From: Phylloscopus collybita | Taxonomy: Eukaryota > Chordata > Aves > Passeriformes > Phylloscopidae | Assembly: GCA_027886175.1 (NCBI GenBank) | Contig: JAJNNQ010000137.1 | Coordinates: 38,364,001-38,428,000 of the forward strand | Direction: 5' to 3' | DNA length: 64,000 nucleotides | Shown: piece after piece, positions 22,611 through 35,822 of the stretch | Layout: every line of letters starts with the position of its first letter | How positions within the stretch are numbered: position 1 is the first letter of the stretch | Program-made: the position numbers and the translations under genes | The notes under the pieces: model-generated | What the model saw: the letters and a program-made list of their open reading frames with translations, nothing else | What the model was told of the DNA's origin: nothing | Databases searched by the model: none

Positions 22611-23625
22611 AGTTTACCCTGAGGTGCTGCATGAACAATGCAGTCTTCTAATTATCTTCTAACCTCTGTTGTGCCACATGGTGCTGGTCACAGGATGGCA
22701 GTGGTGTTTGTGTTATACACTACTGCCCATTCCAAAATGAGTAAAAGATGATAGTAACTCAGAAAGCACAAACAGTATTGTGCAATCACCAGAAAACATG
22801 ACTGTGATATGCTGGATAAGTGCCAATTTAATTCTAACTGCCATGGTCACGGTGATGCACTCCATCAAGTTTTTAGTACACAAGTCACAGATTTTATAAA
22901 GTTATTTTTACCACAAGGGTCTTTTTTAACCGCCTGCCCACTCGTTAACAGCAGTTTTCTACCAATTATTAACCAACACTGATTAAAGGCTTTTTAGGGC
23001 TTCATTTGTTTGAGCCTTTTCAGTGAAAGAAGGAACATTTCTTATGGTGCTGTCTCACTGCCTTAAAACAGATTTCTAGAACAGTTTTACAGTTGGTTTA
23101 ATTCCTAAACCATTGGTAATTTACACTGTTTTTTTCTTCATTTACTAATGAGAAAACATCAGTTAACATAGTAGCCTCATATCTGTATATCATGATTTTT
23201 TAAAGTAATGGATACGAGAAAGAACAGTTGCTATATAATATTTTTATCTTGTGAATAGATTTCTCTGCCTACCCTCAGAAGTACACAAGGAACCTAAACC
23301 CACTTTCACTGCCACCTAAATGCTGACAAAATCGGCTAAAATCCATTTGGTCCCATGGAACGGAATTTTTGGGAGGACAGATGTTTTGAATACTTATCCA
23401 GCAGAGCTGGATGCACTTGATGCAGCATGAGCACAAATATATGGGTTTTTGGTTTGGTTTTTTTTTTTTTTCCTTTTTCTAGTTTTAGCATGTTGTTTTG
23501 ATTGCTATAGTTGTACATGAAGAATTCAGCATAAAAGAACACTGAAGCAGTGATGTCCACTGTGGAAGAGGAAGAGTTTATACTGTAAAAGTGGGTTGGT
23601 TTTGCACAGTCTACTGGGTGGGTAT

Positions 23626-23633
23626 TGTAAATA
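23626..23633 (+). promoter_or_regulatory. Pumilio-type motif UGUAAAUA in NAV3 3'UTR
   Basis: An exact match to the PUM1/2 consensus UGUANAUA. The match is seen in the sequence; binding is inferred. Confidence 0.45.
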
Positions 23634-24581
23634 TAGAGAAAAAGAAAAAAAAAAACAAGAAAAAAAAAAAACCTTGCACAAATCAAATCAAAAACAAACA
23701 AACAAAACAAATGTATTTTATTCTGTTGGTGTTAAGAGATGTTTCACTTGCTGAGATTTCCTGTATGTTGCAAACAAATACAGAATGCAAAACCTAAAAG
23801 CTGTTATTACCTGGTGTGTTTGTCCTGTACTTACAGCTGTTACGACTATGCAGGAGCTATCAATGCTACAGTTAGCACATTTCAATATCTGTATGAAACC
23901 AATACATTTTGGGGGGAGAAGTCTGAAAACGTTTTAAATTCATGTCACGGCAGGTTGCAAGCAGACTGCATCCGGACTGCTTAGAGTAACCAGAAACACT
24001 CTTTTACCATGAGAGCCGTGAGGTTAAAGCAGGTGCACGTGAACAAGAAGGTACCTAAGGGCTCTGGCATTGTGTAGTCATGTACTGTACACCTCCATAG
24101 ATGTTACCTTCGGGATGTGTATCTGGTGCTATTCACTCCTCGTGGCCACCCTGTGGCCACCTGCTGTAACTTAAAGAAATCGATGCAGTTTCCAAATGGC
24201 ACTGAGCTGCATCGCTGAATCTAGAGGTTCCTACACGGTGCTATTGCCCTAATAAATCCTCTGAATTTATGCATGTAGGATTCAGTCTGACCAACATAAT
24301 GCCCCCCAAATCTGGATCCATTTCCGATGCAAAAATGTCAGTTCATACACCTTGACTGACTCAAAGAACTAAAGCAAAGCTGCTCTTTCTTGTACCTGTG
24401 CTCTGAGCAAACCTGCAGATCTTTTCCTGCCATATTTAGTTCACAAACACACACTATTACAAATACAAAACTTCCTGCAATACATCTCAGTGAGTCCACC
24501 TAGTTTACAACTCAGAAATTGTTTGTGAAACATTTGTCTGTACACATTTTATATTTTGTACATTTTTGATGTAACATATCT

Positions 24582-24589
24582 TGTAAATA
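24582..24589 (+). promoter_or_regulatory. Second Pumilio-type motif UGUAAAUA
   Basis: A second exact UGUANAUA match, about 15 nt before the AATAAA at 24604. Binding here could influence use of that polyadenylation site (inferred). Confidence 0.45.
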
Positions 24590-24603
24590 GACAGAAACAG
24601 TGA

Positions 24604-24609
24604 AATAAA
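24604..24609 (+). terminator. Polyadenylation signal AATAAA (proximal candidate)
   Basis: A canonical AATAAA followed within 25 nt by a T-rich, GT-containing stretch (TTTTTGTAGTCTTTG), which fits a cleavage site near 24,625-24,630. The AT-rich upstream context is typical of a genuine 3' end. Confidence 0.6.
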
Positions 24610-24799
24610 TCATCTGAAAATTTTTGTAGTCTTTGTAAAACCCTAATAATAAGTATTTGGTGTCATCGGACTTAACTGGATGATGTATTTTCTATTGGTT
24701 TATTGTTCCTCTAGCTTGTAAACCAGCTTGCGTATTTTTTTTTAATTTTTTTTTTTTTGCAGGTGTGCACACTGTATCTGTCTAAATTATTACTTTGCC

Positions 24800-24805
24800 A
24801 TTAAA
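24800..24805 (+). terminator. Polyadenylation signal ATTAAA (distal candidate)
   Basis: The common ATTAAA variant followed by a CA-rich cleavage candidate (GAAAACACA) and a GT-rich downstream element (GTCTGGTGTTTTTG). Signals plus spacing make this a good distal end of NAV3. Confidence 0.6.
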
Positions 24806-24828
24806 GTGGAATTATTTATTGAAAACAC

Positions 24829-25247
24829 AGTCTGGTGTTTTTGCAGTCAGGACTACTTAACAGATATTATTTAAAATATATGAACAGGAAAACAAAATGA
24901 CATACTGAAGGATGTGATTTTTCTGTATTCAGCAGAAGTAATCTCTGTAGAAACAAAATTTCTAGTAGTACAGTTTCCAGTTCAGGGATCCAGAAGGACT
25001 TTTGAATGGCTGTTTCCTTGGTGGGAACAGCTTATGCTATTCAGAAACAACCTTACAATCTCCTCATTCTCAGGATTTATTTTTTTTTAAATACAAGTCT
25101 ATTGATTTTAGTGACAAAAAATCTATCCAAAACCAGACAGATTCAAAGTAATGCCTTATTTTGAAGCTCCAAGAACTTAGAGCTACTTCCTCAGCAGATA
25201 TACATCAATATTGTTTGATAGAATCCAAAGAAATAATTGTCTTAGTC
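24829..25247. other. Short intergenic stretch
   Basis: AT-rich sequence between the NAV3 3' end and the ancient LINE. I see no gene, RNA or repeat in it. Confidence 0.5.
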
Positions 25248-26290
25248 ACCTAATTATAGACTTTGAGGTTGGAAGAAATCATTATGCTCCGGCAAGTTGC
25301 AGCACCTCAGCTGTAAGTCTCAGCAGCAGGTGTGTAATTTCTCCTGGAAGTGCAATATCCCAGGAAAGACCTTTAGACATATCAGTTCAGAGCAGAAGAT
25401 TCCTCACCTCATTAAAGATGTGGCTAATTATTCACTGGGTGGTTTGGATTTTTTAAGGGCTTTATTTGCAGTTAAATCTTACATACCACTTTTTCAAGAG
25501 AATACTATCCCTTACTGTCCTTTGTTATGCCCTTTCTTCTTACACTAAAAAGCCAGTCACAATCAAAAACATCTTTTACATTTTTTACAATAGTCTTCTT
25601 TGCTTGTCTTTTTGCTAAGACAGGCAGCTTGTTCATCCCCAGCTTCTCACAATGAGCCATGCCTTTCAGGCCTCAGCATGTTTATTGCACGACTTTGCGA
25701 CTATGTGGTTTATCAGACAGTCCTTTCTGAAGTGTGGGTATGAGAGTTGAACACAGCATTCCTGTCATGGTTTTACATTTGCTATAAACAGAGCTAATAT
25801 CACCTTTCTACTCCCACTTCATATTTTCCCTGCTTAAGCTGCAGAGCTGCCATTCACTCTCTAATTGCATCATCCTGCTACAAATTCATGTTCAGTTAAT
25901 TATCTACCAAGACCCTGACTTCTTTTCATGTTCTATCATTTTGAAATACTTAGTCCAATCCTGTCTATATAAAATATGCTCTTTCTTCCTTAGATATATG
26001 AGTGCAAATTTATCTGTATTAAAACAGGATATTCAAATCAGCCCATCCTACTAAATGATTAATTCTCTATAATTATCATCTGTCTAATTTACAACTTCAG
26101 CAGCTTCCGTAATTTCCAAAACCTGCGCTGTCATTTACTTTGTCTTTCGGTTTGTACATAAAGGTAATAAGTTATGTTTTGTCAAGAGCAGAGCCCTGTT
26201 GAATCCTGGTAGGACCTTCCATGAAGGTTTCCTGTTTACAACTACATTGTTTACAGCTACTCATGCCATGGGTATATTTGCATTTCAGTT
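25248..26290 (-). mobile_element. Ancient CR1/L3-like LINE relic
   Basis: Read on the + strand, it starts with a degenerate 3' end (TAGACTTTGAGGTTGGAAGA). It later shows CTACAAATTCATGTTCAGTT with AATTATCTACCAAGACCC, then GCCCATCCTACTAAATGATT and GAGCCCTGTTGAATCCTGGT with AGGACC. These match in order the reverse of old CR1/L3-family LINEs (catgttcagc..attatcca..aagaccc; agccctgt..gatccctgtgggacc). Many indels and no long frame show high age. The sense strand is -. Limits are approximate. Confidence 0.6.
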
Positions 26291-26344
26291 AGTATGGATA
26301 TAAGCATACAAAGCCATGTAATATTACAGGAAATACATGATGAG

Positions 26345-26485
26345 TTACATGGCATCTCCATCACTGGAGGTTTCCAAGGATGGATTAGGTTTGTTTCTGT
26401 TGAAAATGACATATGTAGAGATGATCTTCCACAGAAAAAGGACTAGACTAGGGCAATCTCTGTGTGCCTTTCCTATAATTCTGCG
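26345..26485 (+). mobile_element. CR1 LINE 3' fragment
   Basis: CTCCATCACTGGAGGTTTCC then AAGGATGGATTAGG, later GATGATCTTCC and AGGACTAGACTAGGGCAATCT and CCTATAATTCTG follow the CR1 3' region (ccatcactggaggttttcaag.ctggat...ttggactagatgacct...cctatgattctg). Orientation is +, opposite to the older copy on its left. Confidence 0.75.
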
Positions 26486-29400
26486 CTGCAGTCTTTGCAT
26501 GTTGTCCAGCTGCTATTACTTAAGGGAAAAGTTATGAAATTTAATTATTAAACTCATTCTGTGTCTCCTGTTTCAGCATATCTACCTGCTAACCTTCGTC
26601 TGGAGACCTGCTTGGTGAATGCCCAGGTTCCCATGACAGGAATGGGATAGTGCAGCCTCAGAAAGAAGTGTTTTTATCAAAGTACTTGAGACATTCCTCT
26701 TGCTTACAAGAGCTCATTTTTTATCCTATTATTAACTAACTACAGTGTTTCTCAGCATGCACCTTTTCTTGGTAACTGAATAATGTCACACAAATTAAAT
26801 GCTACCACTAAGTTTGGCAGTCCAAGAGCTCCAGATGCACTGTCATGGGAGAAATGTAATGCTGGTAATAATACTAGTAACAGAAAATAGAATCTGTCAT
26901 GAAAGATAAATTAACTAAAGCCAAGGCCATGTGACCTTGCCTTTCTACACTAAACTGCATTTGCTGTTCTTTGTTCAGTTGCAACCTTAAACAAATGCTG
27001 ATAAATAGCAATGAGAGAGCACACTGAATAATCATGTCTTTAGTAAAAAAAATCATAAATAATGTTTCATCTTTGTTAGCGCATTTACTTGTTTTTCCAA
27101 CAATTGTTGTTAAATTGGATTACACAATTTAGGAAACTTAAATGCATCTTGATAATTAAAAGCCAAACCTGGAAGAAAAGATACCTGGTAACAAACGAAA
27201 GCATTTGCATAACCATAACACATAACCAGCACTAATGATTTTATCATGCCATATATGGATGGCTCTGAGAGACCAAAGAAGCAGACAAAAATATGTGTTA
27301 TCTGTATGACAAAAGCCCAAAGACTTACTGAATGAAAAAGTAATTTAAATTAGTGAACTGTATTATAGCACTGATAATTCAATACACCTTAAATATGTCC
27401 TGCTGCAGTCTGAAAAGACATACACAGTCGGAAAACAGACTCTTCAGTGCAGGTAAACTGTTCCACTCATGCAGGCTGCATGCCAGAAAGAGATACGGCT
27501 TCTGTACAGCACTTTGTGAGCTACGAGACTTAATTTGGTGGCAGAATGAATAATTTAGCTCCATCATTACCATACTCTTCATGTAACTGCCATGATCTTT
27601 ACTGTACTGTGTCCCTGCTCTCCTGGGGTCAAGCTAGTGGCATTGTTTCCAATCAATGGTGCTGACTCTTGATTGTTTGTGGTGGTACAAAGTCACACTG
27701 GAGGCAGAATTTGCGTCTTAACTGAACTAACATTACAATGCAAATGTATTTTTCATCTAGAGGAAATAAGAAACCTAAAAGCAATATAAGAAAACCTTGT
27801 TGTCTCATTAGTAATTACTGTGATTAATCTCATTTCTACTTAATGTCTTTGTATTACTGCTTTTGTAAAGTCAGTGTGTCTCAAATACATTATAAATAGT
27901 TCTCTTGTAAAAACAAATTATGTTTCCAAGTATAAAATTATACTTCTTATTTAAGAGCTGGTTATTACCAGCTTGTATCAATCTACCAGCCTGTTTAACA
28001 AACTACGTCCACACACAATAAATTTCATCTGTAGCTTAAGGGTTTCTGGGGTTAAATGACATGTTTAGTCTTGGCATGTATTCTTTAATTTCTGTCCTGA
28101 ATATAGGGTTAAGCATGTGAAGTGTTTCTCTAATTTCAACTTCAGTGCCTGCGATTTATTCTTCCACAAACCATCATCTTCAGAGAATAAGATGGTCAAC
28201 TAACTGCTGCAAGATTCAGCATTGTAGCAATTGTGCAGTATTACACTCAAGAATTATAATGTAATTGCATGCTTAGGCTCAGTATTCAGTGGTTTTCCAT
28301 TTTGCCAATTGTAGTGTTGAATAAAACCTTCAGACCATGATTCTGATCAGAATGGAGGGAGGTCTCCTCTTTTTCTGGAGTGGAGTAGCTGCTTGCAATA
28401 AAGCCTAATTGCCTATTTTTAGCTTCAAGACAATGGAGAGGTTACTCCACTTAGACAAAGACAGAGAAGCTATAACATAATGTTACAGGGCATGCTGGAA
28501 GGAATGGTTCGTACTGAAAAAATATCACTATCATTCAGCTGTTACCATTCCTTGACAAGTCAGGTAACTAATAAAATTCTCTTACCAGGTGTCAAATATG
28601 GGGGAGGGGAGCCTGAACTAAGCAGTAATCAAAATGTAAAATATAAGACTGGATTTCAGTGTGAACTTTAGAACAAATATCCAGACTTTAAAATTGAAAC
28701 TCTCTGCCTAATTCTTGGGGACATACTATGATGCACAGCAATTTCACCTATATCTATATAATCCTCCATATTAGCTGAGTCCTGTTCTTGTCCTTCTCCG
28801 AGGGAGCAGGATAAAAAGAAAAAAAAAGAGGTCTGGTTCTTTTGCCTATTTGCGTCTGAATTCTCTCCCCTCAGTTTTATTAGCAGACCTGCTGAACACC
28901 AAACCACAGCTGGTCAAGAGGTTTCCAGCTAACAAGGCTGTCCTTTGAAGCCAAAATGGTGCCCAAAGAATGTCAGAGCAAATGAACTCTGAATGTACCA
29001 CAAGCAGGGAATATTTTTGTCCTTGTTTCCTGCCAACTCCCTTGGCAGATGCTTCAGAACCAGAATTGCAGAGATCTGCAACTCTGGTGAAGTTTTGTTC
29101 AGGATCCAAAGCATGAAGCTTCTTGCTGCAGAGATGGAGATGCCTGTTGCAGGAATTCAGGTTCTCACTCCCTGGAAGCTCCAGCAGCCCAAGTAGGTAA
29201 GATATCCTGGCATCCCTCACCATGAATACCCACACTACCCTCACTTCCCATGGAGGAACATGTCCTAAAGTTGATGATGGGGTAAAAATTGCTAAGATGT
29301 GGGGGAGGAGGAGGAGACAAAGCAGACATTGCTCTGATCTGTTCCAGACAACATGAGCAAAACCACCTATTCCTTCTAAAATGAAGGCATGGAAAACTTC

Positions 29401-32400
29401 CTCCCAGTGGTATTTTTTAGATAAGCTTTTACTGAAATTATTTCCAACACATACACATAGAGGATGTCACTGTAAAGGTAATTTCTATATAGATCCAGCT
29501 TTTTGTTAACACGAGGTCCTTAACAGTCTGTTTGGACTGCAGTGGCAATGGGAGCTTTGTAGAGGCAGACTTTGCCACTTGCTCTGAGGACTGCCATTTC
29601 CAAAGAAAGGAAGGCATTTTGTCGGGAACTCCAAGCATTGAGGTTTTAGCCTTTTTTTTTCTGCTTGGATCCTTTCATAGATAAGAGAATATCTCCTGTC
29701 ACTGTCACAGGTCCTTTCCCTCCCTCAGCATTTTGTTCACTCCCCTTTCTGCCCTGCTGCCATTTAGCATATCCCTTCTTTTTCCTTTCTTGTACATGTT
29801 CCTATTCTCTCTGCTGTTCCCATTGACACTCAGTTTGGCTCCCCTTCTCTGTCTAACACATTTCCCTTATCCATCTCCTCGCTCCCCAGAAGGCTGCTGG
29901 CTGCTCAGAGTGTGCAAGGACAGCATCATGTCCTTTTCTGGCTCTGAGTGCTGAGCATATGCTGTCACAGCTGAGCAGAGTATGGCAATCACAATCCAGC
30001 CAGCAACATCCCCTCCCAGACTCTGCCTGAGTGCTGACCCCTCTGCCAGTGCCATGGCAAGACCCACTGCAGCAGCAGCAGGAGAGGTCAGCAGTCTCTG
30101 GGAGGCCCTGTGCCTTACCCATGGTAATAAGTTTGCAGTGAAAAAGCTGAGTGACTTGCAAGGTCATGGCCTCTCAGTACTCCCATCCATTTCTCTATAC
30201 CCCCATCTCTGCTGACTGAGGAATATTAAGTTAAAAAGCAACCTTTTACTACTTTTAGTACTCTGCCAAAACTAAATGGCTCATATTTTGTAGCCTAGAG
30301 GAAGACTGTGGTATGTAAGGGAGGGGACATGCAATTATCTAGGATACAGGACAGTGGGAGCAGAGGCTGCAAAGCCTCTCAGACTGAATCTTTTCAAAGG
30401 AGTTTTATTCTCTTTCTTTATGGCTGGCTAAAGGAAAAGAAGGATATCAGCACTGCCACTTCTGTGATCAAGAAAGGTGAATTTTTATTGTAAAAATGGT
30501 AGAATTTTTCAATTTCAGAAATTACAAACAGAAACATTTCATCTTGAAAGTGAAGCAAAGTCTCACTAGTGATTGGAAATAAAATTAGAAATAGTCATGT
30601 TACTATAGTGATATTTGTTAAGTAGTCATTAGCTCTGGGCAAACACAGAAAATATTTTTCCATGGTTGTCACATGAGTTATAATGATCAGGTAATATTAT
30701 TTAATACTTTCTTAATGATTTTGCAGCATCATGTTGAAGTACTTTACAAAGGCCAGGATGAGCATTATTTTTAAGGAGTGAATGGGAAAGAAATCTCATT
30801 AACAGCAGCAGGGTACAGATGACAAGATAGCACAGCTACATGCAAGGGTCTGTGTCAAGATGCTGCTAATGAAGAAAGTTCTCGAACTGATTGGCACTCC
30901 TACTGTCTATCACCCCTTATTTCAGAGGGTATTGTATATAATATGTAGCTTCAGAACATTTTTTGGATTCCACAGTATAAGGTGCAGTTTTCAATATTTG
31001 AAAAACAAGATTGTGGGAAAGCCTTTTAAATCAACCTAGTTGATCATGGAAAATATGAAACATTTTGTTGTCTTTGAGAATATATTCATTCACATGTCCA
31101 CATATGGAGAAAGAGAAGGGAAAATTAGTCATTGGATTTGGGGATTTTATAAATGGGAATTTCACAGAGCTGTTGATGTTAGTTGGTGAAGGAGACTGAA
31201 TTCTATTTTCAGTGGTGGCTCAGGAATACCTGAGAAGACTTCATATTATCCCTTGACAATTTTTAAATTTATGGTGGTTGGTGACAGTTTTCCTCAAAAT
31301 TTCTATGCTCAGGGTTAAATGAGAGAAGGTAAGCATTTCTGCTTAGAGTCCCAGCAGCATTTATGTCTCTAAATTCAAAATTTCAGGTCTCCCAGTTAGC
31401 TGGACTTGGAGGCTTCCATGGCTCAGTGGAGCAGGGATTTCCTGTGTGCCTTTGGGAAGCAGAGAAGATTAATCACATCATATACTGTGATCTAATGTTA
31501 CATCTGCAAATGAGATTTCCAGGCAACTACTAGACATGTGGTTTTGGATCCCATATTTCTAGTTTGATAACTGTAATCTTAGCTATAACTCATTTACAGA
31601 CTAGTCTAGTCCAGACAAAAGACCCCATTTCATTAGGACACAGTTAGGCAGACATTCTGGCAGCAGCAGCAGCAGCTTCTGTAACTCCATTAAACATGCT
31701 CAACCTAACTTTTCTCAGGAGATGGCAGCAGTAGCACTCCTGAATTGGCTGCAATAATTTCCATTTTCTTTGAGCGGCATGAGGTGTAATAGTTAGGTGG
31801 GAAACAACCTCTTCCCCCTGAAAAATCCTCCCTGCAGCCATGTGGAACGTTGTGCTTAGAAATACAGACACGTGGGTGTTTTGCGCAACGAGAGTGAAGG
31901 GGTACAGATAATGAAATATGAGAGTTAGCTGGGCCTTACCTAAATATTTCATATGTAGCCCAAAACAAGTCTTCCACTTGTTTTGTTCAAGTGTCTTGTT
32001 TGAGCTATCCAAACAAGGAACTTTAAGCAACGCTGTGACAGGGTAGCACCATTGCATGTCACTGCTCCCTACTTGCCTTCAAAAGTCCTCTCTGTCAACA
32101 CTGCAGAGGGCTGAAGAAGGAGGGTGAGAGTTGACTGAGAGTGCTTGTGCTTGCCGGTGAGCAGGATTTCACTTTGCCATGGGAGATGAAGATGAGGCAA
32201 AGGAGAAAAGAGAAGATTCTTTTCATGAACAGACAATGAAAGCATGAAAGCAACATGACAGAGGAAAAAGGAGAAAGGAAAAAGGAATTGCAGATTTGCT
32301 TTAAGGTGGAGAAATGAAGCATCAGAGTTATTTATTCACATCCTTGGGGTGCCAAATAGCTGAATAAAGTAGAAAAACTGAGTTTCTTCAGGGAAGTGCT

Positions 32401-33090
32401 TTTCCCTTTCTTCACAGCGTTCCTAAAAGAGACAGCTCATAAAAAGGACAAGGCGGGTGGCTTTTGAGGAAATAAAGTTTATGTGTTCTCTAAAATTATA
32501 TATTTTAACCCTGTCCAGAGCAGGCATGTCAAGAGCTAGAGTTGATACATAAAGTTTGTGACAGATGAAGAATTACCATCTAAGAAGGTGTAGGTCAGAA
32601 GAAACAGGAGAGGCTACAGAAGAAGAGGTATTTTCTGGGAGCAGCAGTCTTTATCTAAAAACTCAGGAGTGTTTCTGTACTTCCTTTCCTATCACACCCT
32701 TCTGATTTCAAACGGTTAATGGTGCAGTGAGGTGAGTGGTTTCTGCTTTGTTATTTCTAGGTGGCATGGCTGGATCCTGTCTGGACCTGGTTCTCTGAAG
32801 CTGAGAAACAGAGGTTCTTAGTGGTAAGAGGCAGGCTTTTGACAGAATAGTTTGCAGAAATATGAAATACTTACTATTAATGAACTACTCTCAGTTTTCA
32901 GAATATTTTGCATTCTGTTTTGTCTTTGAAAGTAAAAACTGAGCAAGAGAACAAAATGTATTCTCTTCCCAGTTAAAATGGTAGATTGTCGGATGAAAAT
33001 GTTGAGTAGGGATCAAAATGAAGATGGTGAAACACTGAAGAGCTTGCACAGGTGTTCTAACCACAAGCAGCCTCATCCAGCTGCTTAGTT
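26486..33090. other. Intergenic stretch, no gene recognised
   Basis: AT-rich sequence with scattered short open frames, the longest 137 codons on - at 31644-32057. None shows family similarity I recognise, splice signals in series, or a coherent neighbour. A (CAG)5 run lies at about 31661-31676. No RNA gene was seen. Confidence 0.5.
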
Positions 33091-33168
33091 AAACATGATT
33101 TGAGCAAGGAGTTAGGCAATGTAACCTTCAGAAGTCAATTCCAACTTTAGTTATTCTGTGATTCTTGT
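33091..33168 (+). mobile_element. CR1 LINE 3'-terminal fragment
   Basis: TTTGAGCAAGGAGTTAGGCA then AACCTTCAGAAGTCAATTCCAA and TTATTCTGTGATTCTTGTGA follow the CR1 terminus (ttgagcaaggagttggac...acctccagaggtcccttccaac...attctgtgattctgtga). It may extend further left, but that part is too diverged to call. Confidence 0.75.
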
Positions 33169-35822
33169 GAAGGATCAGTAAAGAAGTATGTCCATAAAAC
33201 GTGCCTTTATTTACTAAGATGAAACACTGCATCTAGCTGCAGCAACTTCAATTCTGCTCTAAAGCGAACAAGTAGGAGAAGCAACAATTCCTTTGTACCT
33301 TTCTTTTCTGTATCTCTCAACTGCATTCCAGCAGGAAGAACTCAAATATTCCCATCTCCTGAACAGAAGCTTTGCATCCTCTTTAATCAATCATCTGTGC
33401 CTCAGGCACCTTCTCCTTTACCAAATCTTCTGCTTTGTTGCAAGATGTGCTGATTGCTTCCCATGGTGAGACCTACAGATACCCCTTGATTATTTTAAGG
33501 TGTGTGAGGTGGAAGAGTGAGTGAATTCTAATGGAAATATTCAACACTGAGTTCACCATTAAATTTAGGGATTGTGATAGATAAGAGCCTGACAGCTTTA
33601 CAGATTTGTGCTCTGGTAACACTCTGCTTCTAGGACAAGCAGCATTTAGGACAATATCACTGTTTATTGTGATTATTTGTGATGTGAAACAATGAAAACG
33701 GTCACAGGTAATAGCATTGCTTGGTTTGTAATGTCTGGAGATGGTCATGTCCAGAATAAGGAGGTGATAAGATATTCAGAGGATTTGAGAAAAAAAGAAG
33801 GCACAAAATGGCAAATTAAAATGCCTTAGAAAACAGAAGTAAACCTCAGTCTTTAATAAGCACGTGAAATTATTCATACACTTGCTAGATTCTCAATAAT
33901 GGTAAACCTTGACGATCTGTGAAAAACCTCTTCATACTTCACAGTGGTGATTCAAAAGGCACATGGATTGCTGGGAATTCAGAAAAATGGATTTAAAATA
34001 ACACTGGGGTTAGTTATAATATGAACAAATACTTTATGTTCAGCTAGTATGCTGATGATCCCCATTCAAAAAGGATAGTAGAAGAAGAAAATTATTAACA
34101 GTGAGTGGCGATGAATAGACAGGGAATTCTTGGAAAAGAAAAGATCAGTAAAAGTGTTATAAGCCATGAATAATAATACAGAATAAAATATTAATGCTTT
34201 TAATTTCCTGTTTCTGTGCTACAAGTGAGGAAGGAAAAGGACAACCAGTGAACCAAATTATGAGTTAACAACCTGGCAATGTTTGTAGGCAGGATGCATT
34301 ATACAAACACAGCTGGGCAAAGGATGTCAGCCACCAGAGTCCAAGGGTCAGGATAAAGAAACAACAATGTGCCTTAAAAAAGGAGGTTCCCATTAGGTCT
34401 ACAAATATTTATTATGAACTGCTGAAATACAGTACCTACCAACACTACACATTTAGCTGAGTACTGGGCTCTGTGTCCTTTTACTGGCTGTACTGTTTCT
34501 CTGGAAAGCTCTGTAAGTACAGCAAAGCACATCTCTTACACAACCCTGAGATGCTGTCTGGCACGAGGAAGGCAAATCCTGCATGCTTCTAGTCTCCTCT
34601 TGCTGTGATGTTATTCTTTTGCTTTTGTGGCATGGTTTATTTAAAAGGGGGGAAAAACCGTGTACTACACTGAAAACACAAAGGCAGCCAGGACTCACAC
34701 CACCTGTTTTCCCCTGGTGCTTTTGTGTAGTGCTCAACTGGATAGACTTTGGCAACAGAAATGCACATTCATTGACACAACAGGTGGTTTTAGCCACAGC
34801 CTTCAACTTTGTTTAGCTGTTATCATAGAAAATCAGATTTGCTATGACTTTGTGTCTGTAATACAACAGCAGTTCACCTTAATTAGACACAGAAACCAAC
34901 TTTGAAGTCCCTGTTGTCCTTCTGGATAGAAAGATCAGCCAAAAGTCTTGTGCCTATGCTAAATATTTGAGATTTTGGTCTACCAGGTTGTCTAGTGAGG
35001 ACATGAAGATGTGCTGCAAGCAGAAATGACAGAGTGCTGATGGGCTTGTTAAAAAATCACAGATAAGGAAAAACAACAAAATTGTGGTGAGCCTTTACTT
35101 ATACTTGACACAAACTGATGATTTTTGAGGAACATTTATCATTTATTGGACCTATTTAAGCATTCCTCCCCCACTGCAGAAGAGTTCCAGTTCTCAGAAA
35201 TCTTTCTGAAGCCTGTACTCATAATCTGTGCCTATGTCATCTTTTAATCTTGCTTTTCAAATAAACCCCAGAATCTTGTTCAAAAATTGGGAGTTTTACT
35301 CTGTTACACCATCTCATGGTTACTTCCTGACCCAATTCTGATTTACAAGCTTCTGTTTTGAAAACTGAGCTTAGAAATTGGATAGCCTTTTCCAGGCAAT
35401 GTCATTCATATCACCTAAATCCTTAAGATTTGTCCTGGCAATTATCACCTTGTGGGTGCTACTCCTGTTCAAGTATAACCATCAAGTTTAACCATGTCTA
35501 TTATCATTCTTCTTGAAGGATATGGAATTATTCCGTTTGCCCTATTTACTCCTTTTTAAGCTAACAGAATTGCTCAAGTAGTCTAAGGTTGCTAAAAAAT
35601 TTCTGTGATCAGTTTTCACTTTTGAAAAGTTCTTGCACTATAAGTATTCTGCATTTTGTAAATTGCTTCTATTGGACCCTTGCTGTTTAACAAAATCCTA
35701 AAGGACTCTGGGAGAGAAAGTATTTTATCACTGTATGACATAATTTTGCTATTTGCTGCCTTTCCTTACTGTGGATAAATGTAGTTTTGTCTTGTATCTA
35801 TGATTATTGACAATTCTGTCTT
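33169..35822. other. Intergenic stretch, no gene recognised
   Basis: No exon series, RNA gene or clear repeat. Overlapping open frames of 77-117 codons on both strands near 34450-34905 shadow one another and lack supporting signals. Confidence 0.45.

Larger units (their letters stand above)
22090..24828 (+). other. NAV3: NAV3 3' untranslated region
   Basis: The region follows the stop codon without splice signals that I would trust. It contains a (TC)n then T/G-rich tract (22385-22610), A-rich runs near 23641-23711, two UGUAAAUA Pumilio-type motifs, an internal AATAAA at 24251, and AATAAA or ATTAAA signals near 24604 and 24800. The end is placed about 20-25 nt after the ATTAAA, where a GT-rich stretch (TCTGGTGTTTTTG) begins. 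A UTR of about 2.7 kb is plausible for a neuronal gene with regulated 3' ends. Confidence 0.75.

Noticed and set aside
22272..22662. Long Phe/Gly/Trp-rich (+) and Lys/Pro-rich (-) open frames
   Set aside because: They are produced by the T/G simple repeat in the 3'UTR and carry no protein features.
28846..29244. 132-codon - frame near a candidate donor
   Set aside because: Several overlapping frames on both strands and no exon series or recognisable family.
31644..32057. 137-codon frame on the - strand with an Ala run
   Set aside because: The Ala run comes from a short (CAG)n repeat. There is no recognised domain, splice context or conservation evidence.
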